A stretch of 64,000 nt of DNA from an uncultured Flavobacteriales bacterium (GTDB lineage: Bacteria; Bacteroidota; Bacteroidia; Flavobacteriales; BACL11), in assembly GCA_905478555.1 (NCBI GenBank), contig CAJQIZ010000012.1, positions 26,201 to 90,200 of the forward strand, written 5' to 3'. Shown one piece after another: positions 54,623-63,831 of this stretch. Position numbers and translations under genes: made by a program. The notes under the pieces are model-generated. The model worked only from the letters and a program-made list of their open reading frames with translations. It did no database searches and was not told the origin of the DNA. Position 1 is the stretch's first letter. Every line of letters begins with the position of its first letter.

Positions 54623-55641
54623 TATATAAAATCTTCTTTTTTAAGATTTAACCAATTTAGTGCGTTTTCTGCTAATAATTTTGATTTTTTTTCATCAGAA
54701 TAGGACATAGAATTAATTAAATTTCCTGGTTCTAATTCTCCAAGCGGGAAAGGATAATCTGTACCCAAACATATCTTGTCATCTCCCATCATATCAACTA
54801 TAAAATCTAACATTTTAGGTTCATGGACTAAACTATCTAAATAGAAATTCCCTAAATAATCCCTAGGATTTACCTTATTGTCAATAGCACATAAATCTGG
54901 ACGAACATTGAAACCATGTTCTATCCTACCAATAGTTGCAGGAAAAGATCCTCCACCATGAGCAAATGCAACTCTTAAGTTCGGTAAACGCTCGAAAACA
55001 CCACCAAATATCATAGAACAAATAGCAAGTGAGGTTTCAGCTGGCATACCGACTAACCATGGTAACCAATATTTTTCCATTTTTTCTTTTCCCATCATGT
55101 CCCATGGGTGAACAAAAACACTCATTTCTAATTTTTCACATTTTTTAAAAATAGGAAACAGTTCCTCTCGATCTAAATTCCAATCATTAATATGAGATCC
55201 AATTTGAACTCCTTTTAGTCCAATTTTTTTACATCTTTCTAGTTCTTGAATTGCTAACTTAGTGTTTTGCATTGGGATGGTACCTAAACCAATAAATCGT
55301 TTTGGATATTTTTTTACTAAGGATGCGATATGATCATTTAAAAATTCTGCAACCTCTAAAGTGTCCTCATCTTTTGCCCAGTAAGAAAACATAACAGGAA
55401 CAGTAGATAACACCTGAACATCTACTCCTTGCTCATCACACTCCTTAATTCTACTTTCTCCTGACCAACAATTATCATCTACTTGCCTAAAAAACTTCTC
55501 ATCCATCATCATTTTTGCACAACATGGTTTATGATGATCTAAACTTATAAATCCTCCATAACCAAACTTCTCTTTAAAATTAGGAATATTTTTTGGTAGA
55601 ATATGGGTATGAATATCTATAGTAAATATTTTATCCATCAT
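54622..55641 (-). CDS. 2-amino-3-carboxymuconate-6-semialdehyde decarboxylase (ACMSD)
   Basis: The start is the ATG overlapping the dioxygenase stop (TAATG), giving [16 protein letters not shown] and 339 residues; a longer frame would run into the previous gene. It is a zinc amidohydrolase-fold decarboxylase. Metal ligands are in DIHTHILP; family regions are [55 protein letters not shown] and [10 protein letters not shown] with the catalytic Asp. It removes the carboxylate from the ring-opened 3-hydroxyanthranilate product and so steers flux away from quinolinate and NAD. Confidence 0.94.
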   Translation of the reverse strand: MMDKIFTIDIHTHILPKNIPNFKEKFGYGGFISLDHHKPCCAKMMMDEKFFRQVDDNCWSGESRIKECDEQGVDVQVLSTVPVMFSYWAKDEDTLEVAEFLNDHIASLVKKYPKRFIGLGTIPMQNTKLAIQELERCKKIGLKGVQIGSHINDWNLDREELFPIFKKCEKLEMSVFVHPWDMMGKEKMEKYWLPWLVGMPAETSLAICSMIFGGVFERLPNLRVAFAHGGGSFPATIGRIEHGFNVRPDLCAIDNKVNPRDYLGNFYLDSLVHEPKMLDFIVDMMGDDKICLGTDYPFPLGELEPGNLINSMSYSDEKKSKLLAENALNWLNLKKEDFI

Positions 55642-56171
55642 TATATAAAGCGTTGATCTGTCTCCATAGTATGTCCACAACTATTACAAGTTCTTTTTTC
55701 TTCTGAAGCATAAAATTCCTTAAACCTTGGTTGGAAATCTTTTTCTACATTGGTTAATTGGAAATAAGTATCATGCAATGGATAATTACAATTATCACAA
55801 AACCACATAAGCCCATCTCTTTCGTTTTCTGTTCTTTTACATTCAATTACCAATCCTATAGAACCTTCAGAACGCATTGGTGAATGGGGTGTTTTTGCTG
55901 GTAATAAAAACATTTCCCCTTCATTAACAGCAACATCAACTGCCTTTCCATCTTCCTGAATACGAACAATAATATCTCCTTTTATTTGGTAAAAGAATTC
56001 TTCTGTTTCGTTATAATGATAATCCTTACGGGAGTTAGGACCACCTACCACCATAATAATAAAATCTCCTGATTCGGTATACAAACATTTATTTCCAACT
56101 GGTGGTTTCAATAAATCTTTATTGTCTTCTATCCATTTCAGGAAATTAAAAGGTTTTCTGATTGCGCTCAT
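55641..56171 (-). CDS. 3-hydroxyanthranilate 3,4-dioxygenase
   Basis: Iron-dependent cupin of 176 residues opening the ring of 3-hydroxyanthranilate. Iron ligands are in [17 protein letters not shown] (His/Glu) and AKTPHSPMR (His). The bacterial C-terminal rubredoxin-like site is complete, with two Cys pairs, [10 protein letters not shown] and CNSCGHTM. It belongs to the middle of the kynurenine operon, starting 11 bases after the RidA-like gene stop. Confidence 0.96.
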   Translation of the reverse strand: MSAIRKPFNFLKWIEDNKDLLKPPVGNKCLYTESGDFIIMVVGGPNSRKDYHYNETEEFFYQIKGDIIVRIQEDGKAVDVAVNEGEMFLLPAKTPHSPMRSEGSIGLVIECKRTENERDGLMWFCDNCNYPLHDTYFQLTNVEKDFQPRFKEFYASEEKRTCNSCGHTMETDQRFI

Positions 56172-56182
56172 AATTTTTAGTT

Positions 56183-56599
56183 TTAAATGGTTGCTATTAC
56201 TTTTAGTTCTATTGCAATAGGAGTAGGTAAACTCTTTATTTCAATAGTGGTTCTGCACGGTTGATTGTCTTTAAAATATTTGGCATAAATTTTATTGTAA
56301 GTTTTAAAGTCGTCCTTCATATTAGTAAGAAAAACCTGTACATCTACAATATTATCCCAAGAGGATCCTGCATCTTCTAAGATAAAGCGAATATTTTCAA
56401 AAACAGAATGACATTGTGTTACAATATCATAATTTTCTATTTCTCCACTTTCGTTTAAAGTGACTCCCGGAATTTCTTTTTGTCCTGCCTTTCTTGGTCC
56501 TACTCCGGATAGATATAAAATATTCCCAATTTTTCTGGCATGAGGATATAATCCTACTGACTGAGGCGCTCTATCTGAATTAAATTTTTCTCCGTTCAT
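56183..56599 (-). CDS. RidA-family protein, probable 2-aminomuconate deaminase
   Basis: I start at MNGEKFNSDRAPQSVG (138 residues), 4 bases after the dehydrogenase stop; longer frames extend into that gene. The family body is YPHARKIGNILYLSGVGPR, DIVTQCHSVFENIRFIL, VDVQVFLTNMKDDF and the Arg-containing PCRTTIEIKSLPTPIAIELKVIA. In Pseudomonas-type 2-aminobenzoate/3-hydroxyanthranilate pathways a RidA relative deaminates 2-aminomuconate. The position directly after a semialdehyde dehydrogenase suits that role, while RidA imine hydrolysis is the general alternative. Confidence 0.85.
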   Translation of the reverse strand: MNGEKFNSDRAPQSVGLYPHARKIGNILYLSGVGPRKAGQKEIPGVTLNESGEIENYDIVTQCHSVFENIRFILEDAGSSWDNIVDVQVFLTNMKDDFKTYNKIYAKYFKDNQPCRTTIEIKSLPTPIAIELKVIATI

Positions 56600-56603
56600 T
56601 TTA

Positions 56604-58046
56604 TTAAATTTTAACACATACATTTTTAGTTTCTGTAAAAAACTGAAGGGATTTAAATCCTCCTTCACGACCTACTCCTGAGTTCTTCATTCCTCCAAAA
56701 GGTATCCTTAAATCTCGGAGCAACCAAGTGTTAATCCATACTATTCCTGCATCAATATTTGCTGCAACTCTATGTCCTTTACTAATATTTTCAGTAAAGA
56801 TAGAAGCTGATAATCCGTACTTGGTAGAGTTGGCCATTTCCACTACTTCTTCCTCTGTTTTAAAAGGAATTAAAGAAACAACAGGTCCGAAAATTTCCTC
56901 CTGATTAATATCACAATTGGAAGATAGTCCTTCAATAATTGTAGGCTGAAGATAGTATCCATTTTTTAAATCTCCTTCCAATATTTCTCTTTCTCCACCA
57001 ATTAGAATTTTCCCTCCTAAAGTTTTTGCTAACTCAATTTTCTCTAAAATTTTCTCCATATGATTTTTGGAAACTACCGCTCCTAAATTAGAGGATGCAT
57101 CTTTTGGATCACCTACTTTTAGTTTTGCAGTTTTGGCAACTAAAGCCTGCCTGAATCTATCATAAATTTCTTCTTGAACAAAAAGACGAGAACCACACAG
57201 GCAAATTTGCCCTTGATTGGTAAAAGCAGCACGAGCAGCCATACTTACTGCTTTGTCAAAATCGGCATCCTCAAAAATGATGTTAGGGTTTTTACCTCCT
57301 AATTCCAAGGAAAGTTTTTTGAACATTGGTGCGGTAACTGTAGCTATATGCTTTCCGGTAACCGTACCTCCAGTAAAAGAAACAATAGGCACGTCAGGAT
57401 GAGTAGTTAAGGGGTCTCCCGTTTTACTTCCCAATCCGTGAACAATATTTAGAACTCCTTTTGGCAGACCTGCTTCAATACAGATTTTACTCAATAAATA
57501 AGCTGTTATAGGTGTTACTTCTGATGGTTTTGCTACTACCGTATTTCCTGCAGCTAGTGCGGGTGCAATTTTCCAAGTGAGTAAATAAAGTGGTAAATTC
57601 CACGGTGAAATACAAGCCGCTACACCAACAGGATGTCGTAAAGTATAGTTGATTGCCATACCATCCATTTCGTGCATTTGGGAATTATCGTGTAAAATTG
57701 CTCCTGCAAAAAATCGGATGTTAGCAGGTGCTCTTGGAATATCTACATCTGCAGCTAAGGTCTCTGGTTTACCATTGTCTTTACTTTCAGCTTTTATCAA
57801 TTCATCTGAATACTTCTCAATGGTATCGGCTAACTTCATTAGGATGTCCGAACGCTTTTGTTTTGGAGTTTTACTCCAAGTTTTAAAAGCTTCTTTGGCA
57901 GCTGAAACTGCATTATCAATATCCTGCTTTTCAGAATCAGGAATTAAGGAATACACCTGACCATTAGATGGATTATAGTTATCCAAATAATTCCCGTTTG
58001 TTGGTGTTACTAACTCCCCATTTATATAATTTAGAATCTTTTCCAT
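56604..58046 (-). CDS. 2-aminomuconic 6-semialdehyde dehydrogenase (ALDH family)
   Basis: 480 residues of the aldehyde dehydrogenase superfamily. Motifs: ISPWNLPLYLLTWKIAPALAAG, KPSEVTPITAY, FTGGTVTGKHIA, the general base Glu in LELGGKNPNIIF and the nucleophile Cys in NQGQICLCGSRLFV. The C-terminal LRIPFGGMKNSGVGREGG is that of the hydroxymuconic/aminomuconic semialdehyde group. In this operon it oxidises the ACMSD product to 2-aminomuconate. It abuts the SDR gene with no gap. Confidence 0.92.
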   Translation of the reverse strand: MEKILNYINGELVTPTNGNYLDNYNPSNGQVYSLIPDSEKQDIDNAVSAAKEAFKTWSKTPKQKRSDILMKLADTIEKYSDELIKAESKDNGKPETLAADVDIPRAPANIRFFAGAILHDNSQMHEMDGMAINYTLRHPVGVAACISPWNLPLYLLTWKIAPALAAGNTVVAKPSEVTPITAYLLSKICIEAGLPKGVLNIVHGLGSKTGDPLTTHPDVPIVSFTGGTVTGKHIATVTAPMFKKLSLELGGKNPNIIFEDADFDKAVSMAARAAFTNQGQICLCGSRLFVQEEIYDRFRQALVAKTAKLKVGDPKDASSNLGAVVSKNHMEKILEKIELAKTLGGKILIGGEREILEGDLKNGYYLQPTIIEGLSSNCDINQEEIFGPVVSLIPFKTEEEVVEMANSTKYGLSASIFTENISKGHRVAANIDAGIVWINTWLLRDLRIPFGGMKNSGVGREGGFKSLQFFTETKNVCVKI

Positions 58047-58826
58047 TTATAAACTTGCTGTTCTTCCACCATCAACTGGTAGGTTAATTCCGTTAATATA
58101 ACTTGCAGCCGGACTACATAAAAAAGCCACTGCATTGGCCACTTCATTTGCCTGTCCAAATCTATTGGCTGGTACAGAGGCTTGCATAGTGTTTGCAATC
58201 TGCTCTTCTGATTTACCTTGAACAGATGCCTTTTTTGTAATCAAAGTTTTCAATCGATTTGTATTGGTAAATCCTGGTAACACATTATTTACCGTTATTC
58301 CAAAAGTACCAACTTCAATAGAAAGTGTTTTTGCCCAACTGGCAACTGCTGCCCTTATGGTATTAGAAACTCCCAAACCAGGAATTGGAGCTTTTACAGA
58401 AGTAGAAATAATATTGATGATTCTACCAAATCCTGCCACTTTCATTCCTTTTACTACTTTCTGTACCAATATTTGATTGTTGATTAAATGCATCTTAAAT
58501 GCATCCTCAAAATCATCCATATTTGCATCTGTAATGGGACCTCCTGCAGGTCCTCCAGTATTGTTTATTAGGATATGATAATCATCTGATAGGGTAGCAA
58601 TTTTTTCTTTCAAACTTTGGGTATCAGAAAAATCAATACACAAAAAGGAATGTGTTTGTCCTTGGGATTTATCCAAGTTATTTACCACATTAAATAGCTT
58701 ACCTTCGTTTCGGGCAATAAGAGTAATGTTTGCCCCTAATTTTGCTAATTCAATAGCGGATGCTTCTCCAATTCCTTGGGTACTACCGCATACAATTGCG
58801 TTTTTATTTTTTAAATCTAAGTTCAT
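58047..58826 (-). CDS. SDR-family protein of the kynurenine operon, catalytic Tyr/Lys apparently replaced
   Basis: 259 residues with a classical SDR fold: ALVCGSTQGIG-like start (CGSTQGIGEASA, about 13-24), NNTGGPAGGPI, IINIISTS and VNNVLPGFTNTNRL. Where the family has YxxxK, the sequence reads SNTIR (in GLGVSNTIRAAVASWAK), so Tyr is Ser and Lys is Arg. This agrees with the known 'BKR-like, imperfect catalytic tetrad' SDR subgroup. Its reaction in tryptophan degradation is unknown; it sits between the dioxygenase and the dehydrogenase without gaps, so it is part of the pathway unit. It may bind a substrate or use other residues. Confidence 0.85.
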   Translation of the reverse strand: MNLDLKNKNAIVCGSTQGIGEASAIELAKLGANITLIARNEGKLFNVVNNLDKSQGQTHSFLCIDFSDTQSLKEKIATLSDDYHILINNTGGPAGGPITDANMDDFEDAFKMHLINNQILVQKVVKGMKVAGFGRIINIISTSVKAPIPGLGVSNTIRAAVASWAKTLSIEVGTFGITVNNVLPGFTNTNRLKTLITKKASVQGKSEEQIANTMQASVPANRFGQANEVANAVAFLCSPAASYINGINLPVDGGRTASL

Positions 58827-59915
58827 TTATTTTTTATAATTAAATCCTAAAGTATCTTTTATATTTTGTGGTAATTCTGGTAAGTAAGAACGAGAAATCA
58901 TTAAAGTAGAAATATTTGCCAAGTCAGTAAATAGTTTGTGTTGATCCACTGTTTTATTCAAGTATCCTTGACCTGAACTTCCTCCTGTTCCTATTTTTTG
59001 TCCTAACATTTTTTCTACCATCTGTACATGTCTAAACCTCCAAGTTGCAATTTTATGGTCTAACTCTACCACCGATCTCAAAAACTGATAAGGTAAATGT
59101 AAAATAGGTTGATCTCTGTATAAATTAATTAGTAGTGCGGACATGGTAGCTTTGTAAGAAAGTTTGGTTTCTCCTTCTTCCATTGCTTTATTGTGTTCCT
59201 TTTCATCCAATACTCTTTCAAAATACTTCCTATTTTCTTCAATCATTCGGATTCTGATTTCACGATCGCTATCAGTTAAATTTGCGGCTTTAATTCCTGA
59301 AATTTCTTTGTCTAACATTTGATTTACCGCTCCTTCATATTTTTTAGTAAAATCAAAACCTTCCATATTTAAAAATGGTATACGTTCCAACCATTTTTCT
59401 AATAAAGTAAAGAGAGATTCACTTTCTTCCAAATTAAGGATTTCCTCTTTCTTTTCTCCTTCAAATTGTGCATGATAAGGGCATCCTCCAAACTGATGTC
59501 TCTTTTTAATTTTAAGTCCTAACATTACTTCTAATTTTCTGAACTGATGAGATTGAAAACCAGAAGCTGGAGAAAGGTGATGACGGAAATCTAAGAAATC
59601 TAAGGAAGTCATGGTTTCTAAAATATCTAACTGCCCCACAAGAGTAGTCATAATTTTATTTACCCTATTCATTCTTCTTACAATAACCCCAACATTACTT
59701 TCATTAATTTGATCGTTTCGGAATAAGTCCATTACCGAATCGATTTCATGCAACATTTGCTTGAACCACAACTCATAAGTTTGGTGAATAATGATAAATA
59801 ACATTTCTTCATGAGCTGCTTCTTTTCCCTCTCCGCTTAAAGGGTGTTGGGCGTCTAAAACTTTGTCTAAGTCCAAGTAATTTAGATAGTGTACGGATGT
59901 AGTTTCTTCTGACAT
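58827..59915 (-). CDS. kynA: Tryptophan 2,3-dioxygenase
   Basis: Heme enzyme that opens the indole ring of tryptophan to N-formylkynurenine, first step of the operon. 362 residues, longer than the compact bacterial form of about 280. Signatures are HYLNYLDLDKVLDAQHPLSG, the helix EEMLFIIIHQTYELWFKQMLHE, FLDFRHHLSPASGFQSHQFR, and the heme-ligand region ELDHKIATWRFRHVQMVEKMLG followed by GTGGSSGQGYL. It is the first gene of the kynurenine operon, 40 bases after the UbiA-like gene on the same strand. Confidence 0.97.
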   Translation of the reverse strand: MSEETTSVHYLNYLDLDKVLDAQHPLSGEGKEAAHEEMLFIIIHQTYELWFKQMLHEIDSVMDLFRNDQINESNVGVIVRRMNRVNKIMTTLVGQLDILETMTSLDFLDFRHHLSPASGFQSHQFRKLEVMLGLKIKKRHQFGGCPYHAQFEGEKKEEILNLEESESLFTLLEKWLERIPFLNMEGFDFTKKYEGAVNQMLDKEISGIKAANLTDSDREIRIRMIEENRKYFERVLDEKEHNKAMEEGETKLSYKATMSALLINLYRDQPILHLPYQFLRSVVELDHKIATWRFRHVQMVEKMLGQKIGTGGSSGQGYLNKTVDQHKLFTDLANISTLMISRSYLPELPQNIKDTLGFNYKK

Positions 59916-59955
59916 TAATTAAAATTTATAATTCAGTAAAAGTAAGCATAAACAT

Positions 59956-60777
59956 TTAAAAAAACAAAGTAGTAATAGCTAAAAACAAATAGAAGACAAT
60001 GCTCAGGCTTTCCACCCAAAATGAAAAGAAAAAATCAGACTTCCTTTCTTCTGATTTTCTAATAATAATAGCGGAAAATAAACAAGCTAAAATGATTGCT
60101 ATGAAATATCCAAAATTTAAATTGTAATTAAGAAATTGATAGGTAGATACAAGTTGTAAAGCAAATAAGGCAATTATTGCAATTGCTTTTGCTTTTGTAA
60201 TTCCTACAATAATTGGGATAGTTTTTAATTTTACATGGTCGTATTTAATATCTCTAATGTCAAATGGAATAGTGATTGCAAGTACAAACAGAAAACGAGA
60301 AATTAAATGTAAATAGGTGTTGGTATTTATCAGAATATTATTTTCCGAGATTAGTAAAATCATAGTACTTATTGTCCATGTAAAAGAAATAATAAATATT
60401 TTACAAAATGGGATTTTCCTTAATCCAAGTGGATACAAAATAGATACAATACCAGTAATAAAGATTAGAATTTGTGTATTTCTATTGAATAGAAAGAAGT
60501 GATAGAAACTTCCAATAGTTCCAATAACAATTAAAGAATAAACTAGATTTAAATTATTTAAAGTCCACTGTTTTCTTTTGTGTGCTATTCCTTTTTTTAT
60601 TCTAACAATTCGTTGAAAATTATAAGTGAATAGTGTTGCGAAAAACACAAATTTACTAATTTGGTAATTAGAAGAGTAGAATAATAATTCGGAACTTAAC
60701 GCTAGTGAAGAAACACAAAAAGATGCAAGAATATTTGTATTAATAAGGAAGCGAAAACATGATTTAATTCCATTCAT
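59956..60777 (-). CDS. UbiA-like prenyltransferase-family membrane protein
   Basis: 273 residues with eight to nine hydrophobic helices. The second Asp-rich motif, DIRDIKYDH (about 174-182, then KLKTIPIIVGITKAKAI), is clear. The first, normally NDxxDxxxD, is degenerate (FQRIVRIKKG), so activity as a prenyltransferase is uncertain. The ATG is preceded at 4 bases by TACTTTTG on the minus strand. It is upstream of kynA on the same strand and diverges from gcvP. I cannot name the substrate; respiratory-quinone or heme-related roles would be guesses. Confidence 0.72.
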   Translation of the reverse strand: MNGIKSCFRFLINTNILASFCVSSLALSSELLFYSSNYQISKFVFFATLFTYNFQRIVRIKKGIAHKRKQWTLNNLNLVYSLIVIGTIGSFYHFFLFNRNTQILIFITGIVSILYPLGLRKIPFCKIFIISFTWTISTMILLISENNILINTNTYLHLISRFLFVLAITIPFDIRDIKYDHVKLKTIPIIVGITKAKAIAIIALFALQLVSTYQFLNYNLNFGYFIAIILACLFSAIIIRKSEERKSDFFFSFWVESLSIVFYLFLAITTLFF

Positions 60778-60781
60778 TTTT

Positions 60782-60789
60782 CAAAAGTA
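60782..60789 (-). promoter_or_regulatory. -7 promoter box for the UbiA-like gene (leaderless?)
   Basis: The minus strand reads TACTTTTG, then AAAA, then ATG. A CAATTG palindrome at 60804-60809 would offer half-sites to both this and the divergent gcvP promoter. Confidence 0.4.
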
Positions 60790-60831
60790 TAATTTTTTAT
60801 TAACAATTGACTTTATTATGATTGCAATGCT

Positions 60832-60839
60832 TAATTTTG
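60832..60839 (+). promoter_or_regulatory. -7 promoter box for gcvP
   Basis: TAATTTTG matches TAnnTTTG, with TTG at 60807-60809 upstream (22-base spacing) and the gcvP ATG 25 bases downstream. I saw no glycine-riboswitch-like tandem structure in the 25-base leader. Confidence 0.5.
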
Positions 60840-60864
60840 ACCTCTTAAAATTAAATACATTACA

Positions 60865-63747
60865 ATGAATAATTTTTCCGATAGACATAACGGTCCAAAC
60901 AAAGCAGATGTAGAAAAAATGCTTTCTGTTGTTGGTGCCAAATCATTAGATGAACTAATAAGTCAGACTATTCCTTCTTCTATTCGATTAGAAAAGGATT
61001 TAGATTTGCCATCTGCACTGAGTGAAGCTAGGTTTTTAGATTATATGCAGTCTCTCGCAAAGAAGAATAAAAATTACCGATCTTATATAGGTATGGGATA
61101 TTTTAATACCATTCTACCTTCAGTTATACAAAGAAATATATTAGAAAACCCGGGTTGGTATACTGCTTATACCCCGTATCAAGCTGAGATTGCACAAGGA
61201 AGATTAGAGGCGTTATTAAACTTTCAAACTATGGTTTGTGATTTAACAGGAATGAAACTTGCTAATTCTTCTTTACTAGATGAAGGTACAGCTGCCGCAG
61301 AAGCTATGTCAATGTTGTTGAATACCATGAGTAGAAAGAAAAAGAAGTCAGGAGCTAATAAGTTTTTTGTTTCAGAATTGTGTTACCCTCAAACTATTGA
61401 TGTTATAAAAAATAGATCTGAACCTCTTAATATTGAATTGATAATTGGAGATCATAATGTGGTTGAGATAACGGAAGAGTATTTTGGTGTATTACTTCAG
61501 TATCCTGCAAAATATGGTGAAGTGTTAGACTATAGTAGTTTTGTGTTGAATGCAAAAGAAAAGGAAGTAGGAGTAGCAGTTGCAGCAGATTTATTAAGTC
61601 TATCTATTTTAACTCCACCTGGAGAATGGGGAGCAGATGTTGTAGTGGGTACTTCTCAAAGATTCGGTATTCCAATGGGATATGGTGGTCCTCATGCAGC
61701 ATTTTTTGCTACTTTCGATAAAAATAAAAGAAATATTCCTGGAAGAATTGTTGGTGTTACAAAAGATAAAGATGGTAAAAGAGCTTTAAGAATGGCTCTA
61801 CAGACAAGAGAGCAACATATAAAGAGAGAAAAAGCGACCTCTAATATATGTACTTCACAAGTATTACTTGCAGTAATGGCGTCTATGTATGGAGTGTATC
61901 ACGGTCCGGTAGGATTAAAAAGTATAGGAAAGCACATCCATTCTTTAACCTCCAAACTTTCAGAAGGACTTACTCAGTTAGGATATCATCAGATAAATAA
62001 AACGTATTTTGACACCTTATTAATAAGGGTAGGAAATGTATCTATGGAAAATATTAATACTTATGCGGAAGATGCTAAAATTAACTTTAATTATATTGAT
62101 GAGAAAACTCTATCGATTAGTGTGGATGAAAAAGATGATTTAAGTAATATTAACGATATTTTAGATGTTTTTGCAAAAAGTTGTAATCACTCAGATTCTA
62201 AAAATTTAATTGAGGATGTTTTGAAGGGAGATTATGATGAAGCTTATAATAGGATTCCTGAGAAGTTATACAGAACTTCAGATTACATGACGAATGAAGT
62301 ATTTAATAAATACCATTCGGAAACTGAGATGATGAGGTATATAAAAAGACTAGAAAATAAAGATTTATCTTTAACTCATTCTATGATCTCTCTAGGAAGT
62401 TGTACTATGAAATTAAATGCAGCATCTGAGTTGTTGCCTTTAAGTTGGACTGAACTTGGGAATATCCATCCTTTTGTCCCTTCTCATCAGGCAAGAGGGT
62501 ATCATATTATGTTTCATGAGTTAGAGGAAATGTTATGCGAAATAACTGGATTTGATGCTATGAGTTTACAGCCAAATTCTGGTGCTCAAGGGGAGTATGC
62601 TGGATTAATGGTTATTAGAGAATACCATAAAAGTAGGGGAGATGATCATAGAAAGATTTGTTTAATTCCTTCTTCAGCACACGGTACTAATCCTGCTTCT
62701 GCAGTAATGGCGGGAATGAAAGTAGTGGTAACCCCTTGTGATGAAAATGGAAATATTGATGTAAAGGCATTAAAGGAAAAGGCACTACAACATTCAGAAA
62801 ATTTATCCTGCTTAATGATTACTTACCCTTCTACACATGGAGTTTTTGAAGAGGGGATAATGGAAATAACAAATATCATTCATGAGAATGGAGGTCAGGT
62901 TTATATGGATGGTGCAAATATGAACGCTCAAGTAGGACTTACGAATCCCGCTAGAATTGGTGCAGATGTTTGTCATTTAAACTTACATAAAACATTTGCT
63001 ATTCCGCATGGTGGTGGTGGTCCTGGTATGGGTCCAATTGGAGTAGTGAAACATCTAAAAGAGTTTTTACCATCCAACCCAATTGTAAATATGGGTGGAG
63101 AAAATGCAATTCATTCTATTTCTTCTGCTCCTTGGGGTTCTGCTTTGGTTCTTACTATATCGTATGCTTATATTAAAATGTTAGGTGCGGAAGGAGTAAA
63201 GAGAGCTACTGAAATGGCAATTTTAAATGCAAATTATCTGAAAGTAAAATTAGAAGAAAACTTCACTATATTATATACCTCCGAAAATGGTAGGGTAGCT
63301 CACGAAATGATAGTAGATTTCAGGGAATATAAAATTGGTGGTGTTGAGGTTACTGATGTATCAAAGAGATTAATGGATTATGGTTTTCATGCTCCAACAG
63401 TATCTTTTCCTGTAGCTGGAACTTTAATGATTGAGCCAACTGAAAGTGAGTCTCTTTCGGAATTAGACAGGTTTATTGATACGATGAATGAGATAAAAGG
63501 AGAAATAGATGAAGTCACTTCAGGAAAGGTAGATAAAGATAATAATGTGATGAAGAACGCTCCTCATACTATGAATTTAGTAATTGATACGGATTGGGAT
63601 AAACCTTATAGTAGAGAAAAAGCAGTCTTTCCTTTAGATTTCGTGAAAAGTAATAAATTTTGGCCTTCTGTAAGAAGAGTAGATGACGCTTATGGAGATA
63701 GAAATTTACATTGTACTTGCGCTCCTATATCAGATTATATTGAATAG
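60865..63747 (+). CDS. gcvP: Glycine dehydrogenase (decarboxylating), glycine cleavage P protein
   Basis: PLP enzyme that decarboxylates glycine and loads the aminomethyl group on the lipoyl arm of GcvH (7.9 kb). 960 residues, the fused single-chain form: N-terminal half with FSDRHNGPNKADVEKML and YIGMGYFNT, C-terminal half with SLGSCTMKLNAASE, SSAHGTNPASAVMAGM, YMDGANMNAQVG and the PLP lysine in HLNLHKTFAIPHGGGGPG. The glycine-rich loop and C-terminal RRVDDAYGDRNL are complete. It stands alone; gcvT was not seen in the window. Confidence 0.98.
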   Translation: MNNFSDRHNGPNKADVEKMLSVVGAKSLDELISQTIPSSIRLEKDLDLPSALSEARFLDYMQSLAKKNKNYRSYIGMGYFNTILPSVIQRNILENPGWYTAYTPYQAEIAQGRLEALLNFQTMVCDLTGMKLANSSLLDEGTAAAEAMSMLLNTMSRKKKKSGANKFFVSELCYPQTIDVIKNRSEPLNIELIIGDHNVVEITEEYFGVLLQYPAKYGEVLDYSSFVLNAKEKEVGVAVAADLLSLSILTPPGEWGADVVVGTSQRFGIPMGYGGPHAAFFATFDKNKRNIPGRIVGVTKDKDGKRALRMALQTREQHIKREKATSNICTSQVLLAVMASMYGVYHGPVGLKSIGKHIHSLTSKLSEGLTQLGYHQINKTYFDTLLIRVGNVSMENINTYAEDAKINFNYIDEKTLSISVDEKDDLSNINDILDVFAKSCNHSDSKNLIEDVLKGDYDEAYNRIPEKLYRTSDYMTNEVFNKYHSETEMMRYIKRLENKDLSLTHSMISLGSCTMKLNAASELLPLSWTELGNIHPFVPSHQARGYHIMFHELEEMLCEITGFDAMSLQPNSGAQGEYAGLMVIREYHKSRGDDHRKICLIPSSAHGTNPASAVMAGMKVVVTPCDENGNIDVKALKEKALQHSENLSCLMITYPSTHGVFEEGIMEITNIIHENGGQVYMDGANMNAQVGLTNPARIGADVCHLNLHKTFAIPHGGGGPGMGPIGVVKHLKEFLPSNPIVNMGGENAIHSISSAPWGSALVLTISYAYIKMLGAEGVKRATEMAILNANYLKVKLEENFTILYTSENGRVAHEMIVDFREYKIGGVEVTDVSKRLMDYGFHAPTVSFPVAGTLMIEPTESESLSELDRFIDTMNEIKGEIDEVTSGKVDKDNNVMKNAPHTMNLVIDTDWDKPYSREKAVFPLDFVKSNKFWPSVRRVDDAYGDRNLHCTCAPISDYIE

Positions 63748-63791
63748 ATAAGATTTGTTTTTGATAAACTAATTTAGTCTATATTAATACT

Positions 63792-63799
63792 TATATTTG
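63792..63799 (+). promoter_or_regulatory. -7 promoter box for the last, partial gene
   Basis: TATATTTG matches TAnnTTTG and lies 32 bases before the ATG at 63832. Confidence 0.45.
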
Positions 63800-63831
63800 C
63801 ATACATTTTAAAAACTAATTAAAACAAAATT

